From: Bradyrhizobium manausense
GTDB lineage: Bacteria > Pseudomonadota > Alphaproteobacteria > Rhizobiales > Xanthobacteraceae
Length of the DNA: 64,000 bases
Direction: 5' to 3'
NCBI RefSeq assembly: GCF_018130615.1
Contig: NZ_JAFCKB010000015.1
Span: 1 to 64,000 of the forward strand
Shown: positions 16,604 through 25,121 of the stretch, one piece after another
How positions within the stretch are numbered: the first letter of the stretch is position 1
Layout of the letters: each line of letters starts with the position of its first letter
Made by a program: the position numbers and the translations under genes
The notes under the pieces: model-generated
Told to the model about the DNA's origin: nothing
The model's database searches: none
What the model saw: only the letters and a program-made list of their open reading frames with translations

Positions 16604-17653
16604 ATGCTGAAGCGCAAGATTGCTCTGGGTTTCGCCGCGGCGTTCAGCGCCAGCGCCGCGCTGGCCACGGTCGCGCAGGCGCGTGACCTCACCGTCGTGT
16701 CGTGGGGCGGTGCCTATCAGGAGGCCCAGAAGAAGGTCTATTTCGAGCCGTTCAAGAAGGCATCTGGCGTTGCCATGAACGACGAATCCTGGGACGGCGG
16801 CGTCGGCGTGCTGCGCGCCAAGGTCCAGGGTGGCGCCGCCACCTGGGACCTCGTCCAGGTCGAGAGCGACGAGCTCGCGGTCGGCTGCGAGGAAGGCCTG
16901 TACGAGAAGCTGGATTATTCCAAGATCGGCGGCGAGGCCGCTTACATTCAGCCATCGGTCAATCCCTGCGGTGTCGGCGCCATCCTCTATGATTTCGTGC
17001 TTGGCTACGACAAGGACAAGCTGAAGGAAGCCCCCAAGGGCTGGGCCGACTTCTTCGACACCAAGAAGATTCCGGGCAAGCGTGCCTTGCGCCAGGGCCC
17101 GAAGACCACGCTCGAGATCGCGCTCATGGCCGACGGCGTCCCGCCGAAGGACGTCTACAAGGTGCTGGCGACCGACGAAGGCGTCGAGCGCGCGTTCAAG
17201 AAGCTCGACACCATCAAAGGCGACATCGTCTGGTGGAAGGCCGGCGCCCAGCCGCCGCAATTGCTCGCCTCCGGCGAGGTGGTGATGACCTCCGTCTACA
17301 ATGGCCGCATCGACACCGCGAACAAGAACGAGAAGAAGAATTTCGGCATGGTGTGGGACGGCGCGCTGTTCACGCTCGACAGCTGGGTCATCCTGAAGGG
17401 CAGCCCGAACAAGGACGCCGCCTACAAGTTCCTGGACTTCGCCGGCAAGGCGGAGAACCAGTCGAAACTGTCGGAGAACATTGCCTACGGTACCTCGAAC
17501 AAGAACGCCGCCGCCCTGATTCAGCCGGCCGTCCTGAAGGACCTGCCGACCGCGCCTGACAACATCAAGAACGCGGTCGAGATCAACGTCGCCTTCTGGC
17601 TCGAGAACATCGACAAGCTGACCGAGCGCTTCAACAAATGGGCCGCGAAATAG
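16604..17653 (+). CDS. Periplasmic binding protein, polyamine type (PotD/PotF-like)
   Basis: The start at 16604 gives a clean signal peptide ending AQA before RDLTVVSWGGAYQEAQK. The mature protein (about 320 residues) has the family start TVVSWGG and the segments WDLVQVESDELAVGCEEG, ALRQGPKTTLEIALMADGV, and DIVWWKAGAQPPQLLASGEV. These are characteristic of spermidine/putrescine-type binding proteins. The exact ligand (putrescine, spermidine or an opine-like compound) cannot be told. It lies 49 bp after the ATPase gene. A spacer of 85 bp separates it from the first permease. Confidence 0.9.
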   Translation: MLKRKIALGFAAAFSASAALATVAQARDLTVVSWGGAYQEAQKKVYFEPFKKASGVAMNDESWDGGVGVLRAKVQGGAATWDLVQVESDELAVGCEEGLYEKLDYSKIGGEAAYIQPSVNPCGVGAILYDFVLGYDKDKLKEAPKGWADFFDTKKIPGKRALRQGPKTTLEIALMADGVPPKDVYKVLATDEGVERAFKKLDTIKGDIVWWKAGAQPPQLLASGEVVMTSVYNGRIDTANKNEKKNFGMVWDGALFTLDSWVILKGSPNKDAAYKFLDFAGKAENQSKLSENIAYGTSNKNAAALIQPAVLKDLPTAPDNIKNAVEINVAFWLENIDKLTERFNKWAAK

Positions 17654-17738
17654 CGCGCGACCGAACCAGCGTGCGGCGCAGGCGGAGGGCGATGCCCTTT
17701 CGCCTGCGCCACGCCCCTTTGCCTGAAATGATCACGCC

Positions 17739-19001
17739 ATGACAGCAGTGTCCCTGACCGGCGTCGATGCCGAGACCAAGGTGCCGCTCAAGCGCCGCCT
17801 GAAGCGTGCGGAGCGCGCGCGCCAGATCAAGGCGCTGGCACTGGTGCTGCCGTTGCTGCTGTTCTTGCTCTTCACCTTCGCCGGCCCCATCGCCGGAATG
17901 CTGTGGCGCGCGGTCGATGACCGCGAGGTGCGCCAGGTTCTGCCGCAGACCGTCACCGCGCTCGCCAATTGGGACGGCAAGGACCTGCCGGACGAGAAGG
18001 CCTATGCGGCGCTGGCGAGCGACATCGTAGCGGCGCGCGCGTCCGGCACCGTTGCGATCGCAGCCAAGCGGCTCAACTACGCCCTGAACGGTTTTCGCAC
18101 GATCCTGACCAGCACGGCGCGCAATCTGAAGGCGGTGCCTGAACCCGGCACCGCAAAGGAAGCGCTGATCAAGATCAACCCGGCCTGGCGCGAACGAAAC
18201 ACCTGGACGACGATCAGGGATGCCGGCGGCCCGGTGACCAGCTTCTACCTGCTGTCGGCGCTCGACCTGACGCGCAACGTGGACGGCGCGATCGTCGCGG
18301 CCTCGCCGGATCAGGCCATCTACCGCGAAATCTTCGCCCGCACCTTCCTCATCAGCATCAGTGTCACGGCCCTCTGCCTGATCCTCGGCTTCCCGGTCGC
18401 CTATTTGCTGGCGGCGCTGCCGTCCGGCCGGTCGAACCTGCTGATGATCTTCGTGCTGCTGCCGTTCTGGACCTCGCTTCTGGTCCGCACCTGCGCCTGG
18501 ATCGTGCTGCTGCAGAGCCAAGGCGTCGTCAACGACAGCCTGCACTGGCTCGGCATCATCGATGCGCCGTTGCGCCTGATCTACAACCGCTTCGGCGTCT
18601 GCGTGGCCATGACCCACGTGCTGCTGCCGTTCATGATCCTGCCGCTGTACAGCAGCATGAAGGCGATCTCGCCGGCTTACATGCGTGCCGCCGCCTCGCT
18701 CGGTGCGCCGCCCCTCACCGCCTTCCTGCGCATCTACCTGCCGCAGACCCTGCCCGGCATCGGCGCGGGAAGCCTGCTCGTCTTCATCCTGGCGCTCGGC
18801 TACTACATCACGCCGGCCCTGGTCGGCGGCGCCGCCGACCAGATGATCAGCTACTTCATCGCGCTCTACACGACCGAGACGGCCAATTGGGGTCTCGCTT
18901 CGGCGCTGGGTGCCGTGCTGCTCCTCGCCACCGTTCTGCTCGCGCTCGTCTACGGCAAGCTGGTGCAGGGCCAGCAGGTCACGGGAGGGATGAAGAATTG
19001 A
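17739..19001 (+). CDS. ABC transporter permease, PotB type with enlarged first loop
   Basis: The protein (420 residues) has a cytoplasmic basic N-terminus, a first membrane span (ALVLPLLLFLLFTFAGP), then about 130 soluble residues before the remaining five spans. That insertion makes it some 130 residues longer than E. coli PotB. The EAA-type cytoplasmic loop that contacts the ATPase is AYMRAAASLGAPPLTAFLRI. The last span region ends in KLVQGQQVTGGMKN. Its stop codon overlaps the start of the next permease. It forms the channel with that partner. Confidence 0.9.
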   Translation: MTAVSLTGVDAETKVPLKRRLKRAERARQIKALALVLPLLLFLLFTFAGPIAGMLWRAVDDREVRQVLPQTVTALANWDGKDLPDEKAYAALASDIVAARASGTVAIAAKRLNYALNGFRTILTSTARNLKAVPEPGTAKEALIKINPAWRERNTWTTIRDAGGPVTSFYLLSALDLTRNVDGAIVAASPDQAIYREIFARTFLISISVTALCLILGFPVAYLLAALPSGRSNLLMIFVLLPFWTSLLVRTCAWIVLLQSQGVVNDSLHWLGIIDAPLRLIYNRFGVCVAMTHVLLPFMILPLYSSMKAISPAYMRAAASLGAPPLTAFLRIYLPQTLPGIGAGSLLVFILALGYYITPALVGGAADQMISYFIALYTTETANWGLASALGAVLLLATVLLALVYGKLVQGQQVTGGMKN

Positions 19002-19828
19002 GCGACGCTCCCTCCCTCCGCACGCCCAGCCAGCGCGTCGCCTGGACCGCAACCATCGTCATCTCCACACTGGTGTTCATCTTCCTGATCGCGCCGATCC
19101 TTGCGATCATGCCGTTGTCCTTCAGCTCGGGCTCATACCTCACCTATCCGCTGCCCGGCCTCTCCTTGCGCTGGTACGATGATTTCATCAATTCGCCACG
19201 CTGGATGAACTCGCTGAAGAACAGCATGATCATCGGCGTCGCCTCGACCCTGCTGTCGATGGCTCTCGGCACGCTGGCAGCTCTGGGGCTCGCGCAGTGG
19301 AAGAGCCGGTTCAAGCCGCTGGTGCTGGCGTTCGTGCTGTCGCCGGTCGTCGTGCCCGGCGTCATCACCGCGGTCGGCCTGTATTTCTTCTTCGCGCCGA
19401 TCGGGCTGACCGGCAGCTATCTCGGCCTGATCCTGGCTCACACCGCGCTGGCGACGCCCTTCGTGGTGATCACGGTCGGCGCCACACTGCAAAGCTTCGA
19501 CACCAACCTCGCACGCGCCGCGGCCTCGCTCGGCGCGTCGCCGCTCGAGGCGTTCCGTCGCGTGATCCTGCCGCTGATCCTGCCGGGGCTGGCCTCGGGC
19601 GCGCTGTTCGCCTTTGCGACCAGCTTCGACGAGGTGGTGATCGTGCTGTTCATGGCGGGGCCAGAGCAGCGCACCCTGCCCCGCGAAATGTTCAGCGGCA
19701 TCCGCGAGAACATCAGCCCGACCATCACGGCAGCAGCGGTGATCCTGACGACGGTCTCGGTCATCCTCCTCGCCACCCTCGAAGGTCTGCGCCGACGCAA
19801 CGAACGGCTCAAGGGCAGCGAAGGCTGA
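18998..19828 (+). CDS. ABC transporter permease, PotC type
   Basis: The start is probably the TTG at 18998, which overlaps the TGA of the previous permease and follows GGAGGG by eight bases. The protein (276 residues) has six hydrophobic spans; the first is TIVISTLVFIFLIAPILAIM. The ATPase-contact loop is NLARAAASLGASPLEAFRRV. The sequence LSFSSGSYLTYPLPGLSLRWY after span one is typical of PotC-like permeases. It completes the ATPase-binding protein-permease-permease operon. A family A palindromic repeat follows 50 bp after the stop. Confidence 0.9.
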   Translation: MSDAPSLRTPSQRVAWTATIVISTLVFIFLIAPILAIMPLSFSSGSYLTYPLPGLSLRWYDDFINSPRWMNSLKNSMIIGVASTLLSMALGTLAALGLAQWKSRFKPLVLAFVLSPVVVPGVITAVGLYFFFAPIGLTGSYLGLILAHTALATPFVVITVGATLQSFDTNLARAAASLGASPLEAFRRVILPLILPGLASGALFAFATSFDEVVIVLFMAGPEQRTLPREMFSGIRENISPTITAAAVILTTVSVILLATLEGLRRRNERLKGSEG

Positions 19829-19877
19829 GGGGCGTCAGGGGTATGGTGGCGTCACACTCCCGGTAGAAAGACTTCTC

Positions 19878-19979
19878 GTCATTCCGGGGCGCGCGCAGCG
19901 CGAACCCGGAATCCATCGCGCCGCAGCGACGGTGGATGAATGGATTCCGGGTTCGCGCTATTGCGCGCCCCGGAATGAC
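19878..19979. repeat. Palindromic repeat, family A, long version
   Basis: The outer arms GTCATTCCGGGG and CCCCGGAATGAC enclose GCGCGAACCCGGAATCCAT and its reverse complement. The whole element can fold into one long hairpin. It lies between the transporter operon and the next binding-protein gene. Confidence 0.88.
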
Positions 19980-20100
19980 GGAATCCCATACTTGTTCTCG
20001 ACGCGTCCTCGCGTCGCCCCGGCTTTGCCCCCGCCACGGTTTCTGGCTAAAACCGTCCCCGCAACAAAGCCCAAACAACAACACTAAGGGAGAAAACAAC

Positions 20101-21309
20101 ATGCAAAAACTCATCGCCGCCGTCGCGGCCGGCTTCGCCATCGCCGCAACCTGCGGCGCGGCGCAGGCGCAGATTTCCGACAATGTCGTCAAGCTCGGTG
20201 TGCTCACGGACATGTCGAGCCTTTATGCCGACGCGACCGGCAAGGGATCGCTCGCCGCTGTCGAGATGGCGGTTGCCGATTACGGCGGCAAGGTCGCAGG
20301 CGTCCCGATCCAGATCGTGTCCGCCGACCACCAGAACAAGCCCGACGTCGGCGTCAACATCGCCCGCAACTGGTACGACAACGAAAAGGTGGACGCGGTC
20401 ATGGACGTGCCGACGTCCTCGGTAGCGCTGCCGATTTCGGCGCTGACGCGCGAGAAGAACAAGATCAACATCAATTCCGGCGGCGGCTCCTCCGACATCA
20501 CGGGCGTCGCCTGCTCGCCCAACACGGTGCACTGGACCTACGACACCTACGCACTGTCGAACGTTGCCGGAAAGGCGATGGTGAAGCGCGGCGAGGACAC
20601 CTGGTTCTTCGTCACCGCCGACTACGCCTTCGGCCAGGCGCTCGAGCGCGACGCCGCCAACGTCGTCAAGGAGAGCGGCGGCAAGGTGATCGGCGACGTC
20701 CGCCATCCGCTCAACTCGTCGGACTTCTCCTCCTTCCTGCTGCAGGCCCAGGCCTCGAAGGCCAAGGTGGTCGCGCTGGCGAACGCCGGCGGCGACACCA
20801 CCAATGCGCTGAAGCAGGCGGCCGAGTTCGGTCTCGTCCAGGGCGGCCAGAAGATGATCGCACTGCTCCAGGAAATCACCGACACGCATTCGCTCGGCAT
20901 CAAGGCCACCCAGGGCCTGATCGTCACCGATGCGTTCTACTGGGACATGAACGAGGAGACCCGCGCCTTCTCCAAGCGCTTCAACGAGAAGGTCGGCCAC
21001 ATGCCGACCATGATCCAGGCCGGTCTTTATTCAGCGACCATGCACTATCTGAAGGCGATCGAAGCGATCAAGACCGATGAGGCGCCCAAGGTGATGGAGC
21101 AGATGCGCAAGACGCCGATCAACGATTTCTTCGCCAAGAACGGCAAGATCCGCATCGACGGCCGCATGGTCCACGACATGTATCTGTTCGAGGTGAAGAA
21201 ACCGGAAGAGTCCAAGGGCGAATGGGACCTCTACAAGCTGATCGCCACCGTGCCCGGCGACGAAGCCTTCCGCCCGCTCGACAAGGGCGGCTGCCCGCTG
21301 GTGAAGTGA
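20101..21309 (+). CDS. Branched-chain-amino-acid-type ABC binding protein (LivK-like)
   Basis: The start at 20101 is preceded by AAGGGAG. A signal peptide ends at GAAQAQ. The mature protein (about 378 residues) is a Leu/Ile/Val-type type-I periplasmic binding protein: VVKLGVLTDMSSLYADATG, VAGVPIQIVSADHQNKPDVG, SGGGSSDITGVACSPNTVHW, and ADYAFGQALERDAANVVKE. No permease or ATPase genes are adjacent, so it is an orphan binding protein that must use components encoded elsewhere. Such orphan proteins are very numerous in Bradyrhizobium. The ligand may be an amino acid, an amide or an aromatic acid. Confidence 0.88.
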   Translation: MQKLIAAVAAGFAIAATCGAAQAQISDNVVKLGVLTDMSSLYADATGKGSLAAVEMAVADYGGKVAGVPIQIVSADHQNKPDVGVNIARNWYDNEKVDAVMDVPTSSVALPISALTREKNKININSGGGSSDITGVACSPNTVHWTYDTYALSNVAGKAMVKRGEDTWFFVTADYAFGQALERDAANVVKESGGKVIGDVRHPLNSSDFSSFLLQAQASKAKVVALANAGGDTTNALKQAAEFGLVQGGQKMIALLQEITDTHSLGIKATQGLIVTDAFYWDMNEETRAFSKRFNEKVGHMPTMIQAGLYSATMHYLKAIEAIKTDEAPKVMEQMRKTPINDFFAKNGKIRIDGRMVHDMYLFEVKKPEESKGEWDLYKLIATVPGDEAFRPLDKGGCPLVK

Positions 21310-21324
21310 GGCACCCCCATCCTC

Positions 21325-21397
21325 CGTCATTGCGAGCGCAGCAAAGCCCGTCCTCCGGACCGCCGGAGGCGGGACCGGGTGGCTCCTCGCAATGACG
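21325..21397. repeat. Palindromic repeat, family B (CGTCATTGCGAG)
   Basis: Ends CGTCATTGCGAG and CTCGCAATGACG form an inverted repeat, with a CCTCCGG-containing centre. Further copies lie at 29145 and 61884. It is directly downstream of the LivK-like gene. Confidence 0.82.
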
Positions 21398-21417
21398 GGT
21401 GTGAAAAGGTCACGACA

Positions 21418-21443
21418 GCGCGCCCGGTGAAAACCGGGCGCGC
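21418..21443. terminator. Bidirectional terminator candidate
   Basis: An 11-bp perfect stem GCGCGCCCGGT / ACCGGGCGCGC with loop GAAA lies between the convergent LivK-like and PRC-barrel genes. T-rich sequence on the plus side is weak (CTTCGCTT). Confidence 0.7.
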
Positions 21444-21470
21444 TTCGCTTCGGCACTCACGCGATCCGTA

Positions 21471-22001
21471 TTACTCCGAGTACTTGAACTCGGGCATGTT
21501 CTTCAGCTGATCCTTGGTCGCGTTGAACACGGCATGGTCCGGATACCACTTCGACGACGAGCTGGTCGTGGTCGTTGTGGTCTTCTCGGTACCGGTGGCA
21601 GCGCCAGTCGTCGTGGTCGCGGCGGGCTTGGCGTTCGGGTTCGCGCTGGTGCCGGTATAGGCCACGGCCTCGTTGACGAACTTCAGCTTCTCATAGGGCA
21701 CGGCGACGAGATGCTCGCCCATGCCGAGGAAGCCGCCGACGCCGATCACGGCGATCTTGACGGCACCGCTCTTGTCCATCAGCAGATCGTTGATCGAGCC
21801 GATATTCTCATTGGCCTCGTTATAGACCTTCACGCCGGCCATCTTCGAGGCACGCCACTCGCCTGATGCGCTCGTGGTTGTCGTCGTCGCGGTGGCCGCG
21901 GGCGGCGACTTGTCGGTGGTGGCGGTCGGATTTTGCGCGAACGCAACGGTCGCAAGCAAAGCCGTGCCGGCGAGGCCGGCGGCGATCGATTTCATCAACA
22001 T
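21471..22001 (-). CDS. Exported PRC-barrel domain protein
   Basis: The ATG at 22001 follows GGAGAGGA on the minus strand. The protein (176 residues) has a signal peptide ending at VAFAQ, a Thr-rich linker, and a PRC-barrel domain at about 48-110 (WRASKMAGVKVYNEANENIG, then INDLLMDKSGAVKIAVIGVG). A second Thr/Ser-rich linker follows, and the tail ends MPEFKYSE. PRC-barrel proteins of this kind are common stress-related periplasmic proteins in rhizobia. No partner is obvious; a divergent region with no gene (22002-22223) lies upstream. Confidence 0.85.
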   Translation of the reverse strand: MLMKSIAAGLAGTALLATVAFAQNPTATTDKSPPAATATTTTTSASGEWRASKMAGVKVYNEANENIGSINDLLMDKSGAVKIAVIGVGGFLGMGEHLVAVPYEKLKFVNEAVAYTGTSANPNAKPAATTTTGAATGTEKTTTTTTSSSSKWYPDHAVFNATKDQLKNMPEFKYSE

Positions 22002-22223
22002 TGCTGTCCTCTCCTTCAGCAGAAAACTCGTGCGGAGAGAACAGCTACGAAGACGCGCAGTTCCTAATGTGCGTCAATTTCCCTGCGCCATTTGCAGCGT
22101 TGCGGCGCGAAGAAGGTTCCTGCCGAGGAACGTGCGCGAAAGCACAATTCCTCGCCGACGATCGTGCGCCCTGGGATGAAGCACGATCGCGGCGAGGAAC
22201 GCGCTGGCCTGCGTCGCTTCAGG

Positions 22224-22796
22224 TCAGCTCTTGTAGTCGATCAGCAGGGCAGAAAAATCCGAACTGCTCGACGAGCCCGTCGTGCTGCCGTTGGCGCCGT
22301 AGGACGAGCTCTGGGATTGCGACTGCTGCAGCGCCTGGAGAAACTGCTCGAGGATCTTGGCGGTGCTGGACTCGCTCGAGCTGCTGGTCGGGTCCGTCGT
22401 CGACGACGAATCCGAAGAGCCGTCATCCGACGGCGGCGGGCCGGGAGGCGGGCCACCGGCGCCGCCGGGACCGCCGGGTCCCTTGCCGAAGGCGGACTGA
22501 AACACGCCCTTCAGCTCGTCGGCCTGATCCGATGTCAGCGTCCCGTTCGAGACCTCGCCCGCGATGAGATCGTCGATCTTGGATTTCAGGCCGTCCTTGG
22601 ACGGCTTGGTGCCGCTGGATTGGTCGCTGGAGCGGCTCTGCTGGAGCGCGGTATCGATGTCTTGCAGGGCAGTCGTCAGTGCGGACTGGTCCGACGACGA
22701 GATCGTGCCGTCGGACACTTCCGATTGCAATTCCTGCTGAAGCCGCTGGAGCGGCGACTGGTGATTACTGGCGGAGGCCGCCGAAATCGAGGTCAT
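22224..22796 (-). CDS. Ser/Gly-rich protein with duplicated EF-hand-like helical unit
   Basis: The start is the ATG at 22796; a longer frame exists upstream but overlaps the response-regulator gene. The protein (190 residues) has two related units: LQSEVSDGTISSSDQSAL near 22-40 and IAGEVSNGTLTSDQADEL near 78-96. Each is a helix, then an S-D/N-G-T-[IL]-S/T turn, then a helix, like an EF-hand-type or similar duplicated motif. A Gly/Pro stretch and a Ser/Asp-rich region follow, then a helix ILEQFLQALQQSQSQ. There is no signal peptide. It could be secreted by another route, but that is not shown. Confidence 0.6.
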   Translation of the reverse strand: MTSISAASASNHQSPLQRLQQELQSEVSDGTISSSDQSALTTALQDIDTALQQSRSSDQSSGTKPSKDGLKSKIDDLIAGEVSNGTLTSDQADELKGVFQSAFGKGPGGPGGAGGPPPGPPPSDDGSSDSSSTTDPTSSSSESSTAKILEQFLQALQQSQSQSSSYGANGSTTGSSSSSDFSALLIDYKS

Positions 22797-22847
22797 GAGG
22801 GCACCGTGGGTTTTGCGGGGTTTCGTACATTGCTGCGCCACGCTATG

Positions 22848-22862
22848 GTTAATGGGCTTAAC
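22848..22862. promoter_or_regulatory. Short palindrome in the divergent promoter region
   Basis: GTTAA-TGGGC-TTAAC is a 5-bp inverted repeat in the 180-bp region between the Ser/Gly-rich protein gene and the response-regulator gene. It may be an operator. Confidence 0.3.
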
Positions 22863-22903
22863 GAGACCTTGCCGTATGACGACCCAGTCGTTGCGGGGTG
22901 TTG

Positions 22904-22933
22904 CGGAAATACATTCGGAAACAAACGGAAACA
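22904..22933 (+). promoter_or_regulatory. Three direct repeats, probable response-regulator binding sites
   Basis: CGGAAATA (22904), CGGAAACA (22916) and CGGAAACA (22926) are spaced 12 and 10 bases apart, about one helical turn. They lie 45-75 bp before the start of the OmpR-type regulator gene. OmpR-family proteins bind tandem direct repeats with this spacing, so autoregulation is plausible. Confidence 0.5.
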
Positions 22934-22976
22934 AAAATCTTCGCCTTTTGGCCCGAATCTTGGACAAACAAAGCTC

Positions 22977-23717
22977 ATGGCCAATCCCTCTCCCAACATC
23001 CTGGTCGTCGAGGACGACCGCGAAACCCGGACGTTGATTGCGAAATATCTGCGCAACAACTCCTGCAACGTGACCGCTGTGAGCGACGGCCGCGAGATGT
23101 CGCGCGCCATGGCCGACCACCGCGTTGATCTCATCATCCTCGACGTCATGCTGCCGGGCGAGGACGGTCTCAGCCTGTGCCGCAAGGTGCGCTCGGAAGC
23201 ACAGACGCCGATCATCATGCTGACCGCGCGCGGCGAGGACGTCGACCGCATCGTCGGCCTCGAGATGGGCGCGGATGATTATCTGCCGAAACCGTTCAAT
23301 CCGCGCGAGCTGCTCGCCCGCATCAATGCGGTGCTGCGGCGTCAGGCCTCCGCGCAGGCCGCAAGCTCGATCGAGGGCGCCTCGACGCTCGCCTTCGAAG
23401 GCTGGCGCATCGACTTGCGCCTGCGCGAGCTGCGCAATCCGGAAGGCGCGCGCGTCGCGGTGACCAGCGCCGAGTTCGACCTGCTGCGGACGTTCTGCGA
23501 ACGCCCCGGCCGTGTGCTGTCGCGCGACAGCCTGCTCGACCTCACGCAGGGCCGCAACACCGGCTCGTTCGAGCGCTCCATCGACGTGCTGGTCAGCCGC
23601 ATCCGCCGCAAGATCGAGCCCAATCCGGCCGATCCCACCATCATCAAGACGGTGCGCTCCGGCGGTTACCTGTTTACGCCCCGAACGGAAGCGGTTACGA
23701 CGCCCCTGAGCAACTGA
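22977..23717 (+). CDS. OmpR-family response regulator
   Basis: The start at 22977 (MANPSPNILVVEDD) begins the receiver domain exactly. The protein (246 residues) has the acidic pocket in VVEDDRET, the phosphoacceptor D56 in IILDVMLPGEDG, the Thr of MLTARG and the Lys of DDYLPKPFNPREL. A C-terminal winged-helix domain (about 145-240) holds VTSAEFDLLRTFCERPGRVLSR and ends with VRSGGYLF. It is activated by the kinase encoded 15 bp downstream and would act on promoters with tandem repeats, probably including its own. Its signal and targets are unknown. Confidence 0.92.
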   Translation: MANPSPNILVVEDDRETRTLIAKYLRNNSCNVTAVSDGREMSRAMADHRVDLIILDVMLPGEDGLSLCRKVRSEAQTPIIMLTARGEDVDRIVGLEMGADDYLPKPFNPRELLARINAVLRRQASAQAASSIEGASTLAFEGWRIDLRLRELRNPEGARVAVTSAEFDLLRTFCERPGRVLSRDSLLDLTQGRNTGSFERSIDVLVSRIRRKIEPNPADPTIIKTVRSGGYLFTPRTEAVTTPLSN

Positions 23718-23732
23718 CGGGGCTTTGAGACG

Positions 23733-25058
23733 ATGAGGCCGTTCGGGTTCTTCCACCTCAAGGGCATCGGCGGGCAGATCGCCGCGCTGGTGCTGGCTTC
23801 GACCGTCGCGCTGCATCTCGTCGTCACCACCGCCTTCCTGATCAGCCGGCCGGATCGCCCGGACACGCCGCCGGACGGCGGCCATCAACTGACCGACGCG
23901 GCGCTGCTGCTCGGCTCGGCCAGGCCGGACGACCGGCCGCGCCTCGCCGCAGATCTCGCCCGCGCCTTCCCCAAGCTCAACATCGAGATATCAGCGCCTG
24001 ATACGGCAACGGTGATCGAGGACAGTGAAGGCCAGCACCTGCACGGGCTCCGCCGCCATCTCGGCCATGGCTACAAGGTGGTGCAACTCGCGCCCGAGGG
24101 CGGCGCCAACCGCATCGGCGTGCAATTGCCCGACGGCACCGTGATCGCGGGCCATGTCGAGAGCGGCCCGCGTCCGTGGTTCTGGGGCGCGCCCTGGCTG
24201 GTGACGCTGATGACCGCCTTCATCTGTATCACCGTGCTCGGCCTGTGGGCCGCGCGCGCGCTGGCGGCGCCGCTCTCGTCTTTTGCAACGGCCGCCGAGA
24301 ATTTCAGCCTGGACGGCGAGGCAGAGCCGCTGCCCGAGCGCGGCCCGGAGGAGATCCGCTCGGTCGCCCGCGCGCTCAACCGCATGCACGAGCGGATCGC
24401 GCGGCTGATGTCGGATCGCACCAAGATGCTGGCGGCAATCAGCCACGATCTGCGCACCCCGATCACGCGGCTGCGCCTGCGCGCCGAGTTCATCGAGGAC
24501 GAGGGCAACCGCAAGCGCATGCTGATCGACCTCGACCAGATGCGCTCGATGCTGGAAAGCGTGCTGTCGCTGCTGCGCAACGACCGCAAGATCGAGGCGG
24601 TGACGCTGGTCGATATTGCCAGCACGCTGCAGCTCATCGCCGACCAGTTCGGCGACATGGGCCACGTCGTTCACTATGACGGCCCGACATCCGCGACCGC
24701 CGCCGCGCGTCCCGACGACCTGCATCGCGGCGTCACCAATCTGGTCGAGAACGCGGTGCGCTTCGGCGCCGAGGTGACGATCCGCCTCGATGTCTCGGGC
24801 ACCAGGCTCGTCATCGACGTCGAGGACGACGGCCCCGGCATCTCGGATGCGCGCAAGCAGGAGATGCTGGAGCCGTTCGTGCGCGGCGACGACGCGCGCA
24901 CCATGGACGATTCCACCGGCTTCGGCCTCGGCCTGTCGATCGCGCGCGCGATCGCGCTCGCCCATGGCGGCGAGCTGTCGCTGCACGACCGCCAGCCGCA
25001 CGGACTGATCGTGCGGATGCAGCTGCCGGTGTGGCAGCAGCCGCGGCTGGCCGCTTAG
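23733..25058 (+). CDS. Membrane sensor histidine kinase (EnvZ-like layout)
   Basis: The protein (441 residues) has two membrane spans, IAALVLASTVALHLVVTTAF near the N-terminus and WLVTLMTAFICITVLGLW around 155, with about 110 periplasmic residues between. A HAMP linker follows, then the HisKA dimerisation domain with H238 in AAISHDLRTPITRLR. The ATPase domain shows the N-box LVENAVRFG, the D/G1 box DDGPGISD and the G2 box GFGLGLSIA. It pairs with the regulator encoded immediately upstream. The periplasmic part has no recognised ligand-binding fold. Confidence 0.92.
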   Translation: MRPFGFFHLKGIGGQIAALVLASTVALHLVVTTAFLISRPDRPDTPPDGGHQLTDAALLLGSARPDDRPRLAADLARAFPKLNIEISAPDTATVIEDSEGQHLHGLRRHLGHGYKVVQLAPEGGANRIGVQLPDGTVIAGHVESGPRPWFWGAPWLVTLMTAFICITVLGLWAARALAAPLSSFATAAENFSLDGEAEPLPERGPEEIRSVARALNRMHERIARLMSDRTKMLAAISHDLRTPITRLRLRAEFIEDEGNRKRMLIDLDQMRSMLESVLSLLRNDRKIEAVTLVDIASTLQLIADQFGDMGHVVHYDGPTSATAAARPDDLHRGVTNLVENAVRFGAEVTIRLDVSGTRLVIDVEDDGPGISDARKQEMLEPFVRGDDARTMDDSTGFGLGLSIARAIALAHGGELSLHDRQPHGLIVRMQLPVWQQPRLAA

Positions 25059-25107
25059 GGCATGATCCGGAAAAGTGTGAAGCGGTTTTCCGAAAAGATC
25101 ATGCCCT
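25057..25107. repeat. Palindromic repeat, family E (GGGCATGATC)
   Basis: Arms AGGGCATGATC and GATCATGCCCT enclose a second inverted pair, CGGAAAA / TTTTCCG. The element overlaps the last bases of the kinase stop codon and can act as its terminator. The same type of palindrome is common in Rhizobiales genomes from memory; only one copy is in this window. Confidence 0.7.
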
Positions 25108-25121
25108 CTTGAAAGACAAGC

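Noticed and set aside
22224-23888. A 554-residue minus-strand frame continuing upstream of the Ser/Gly-rich protein
   Set aside because: Beyond 22796 it runs antisense to the response-regulator gene, which has full receiver and winged-helix motifs.
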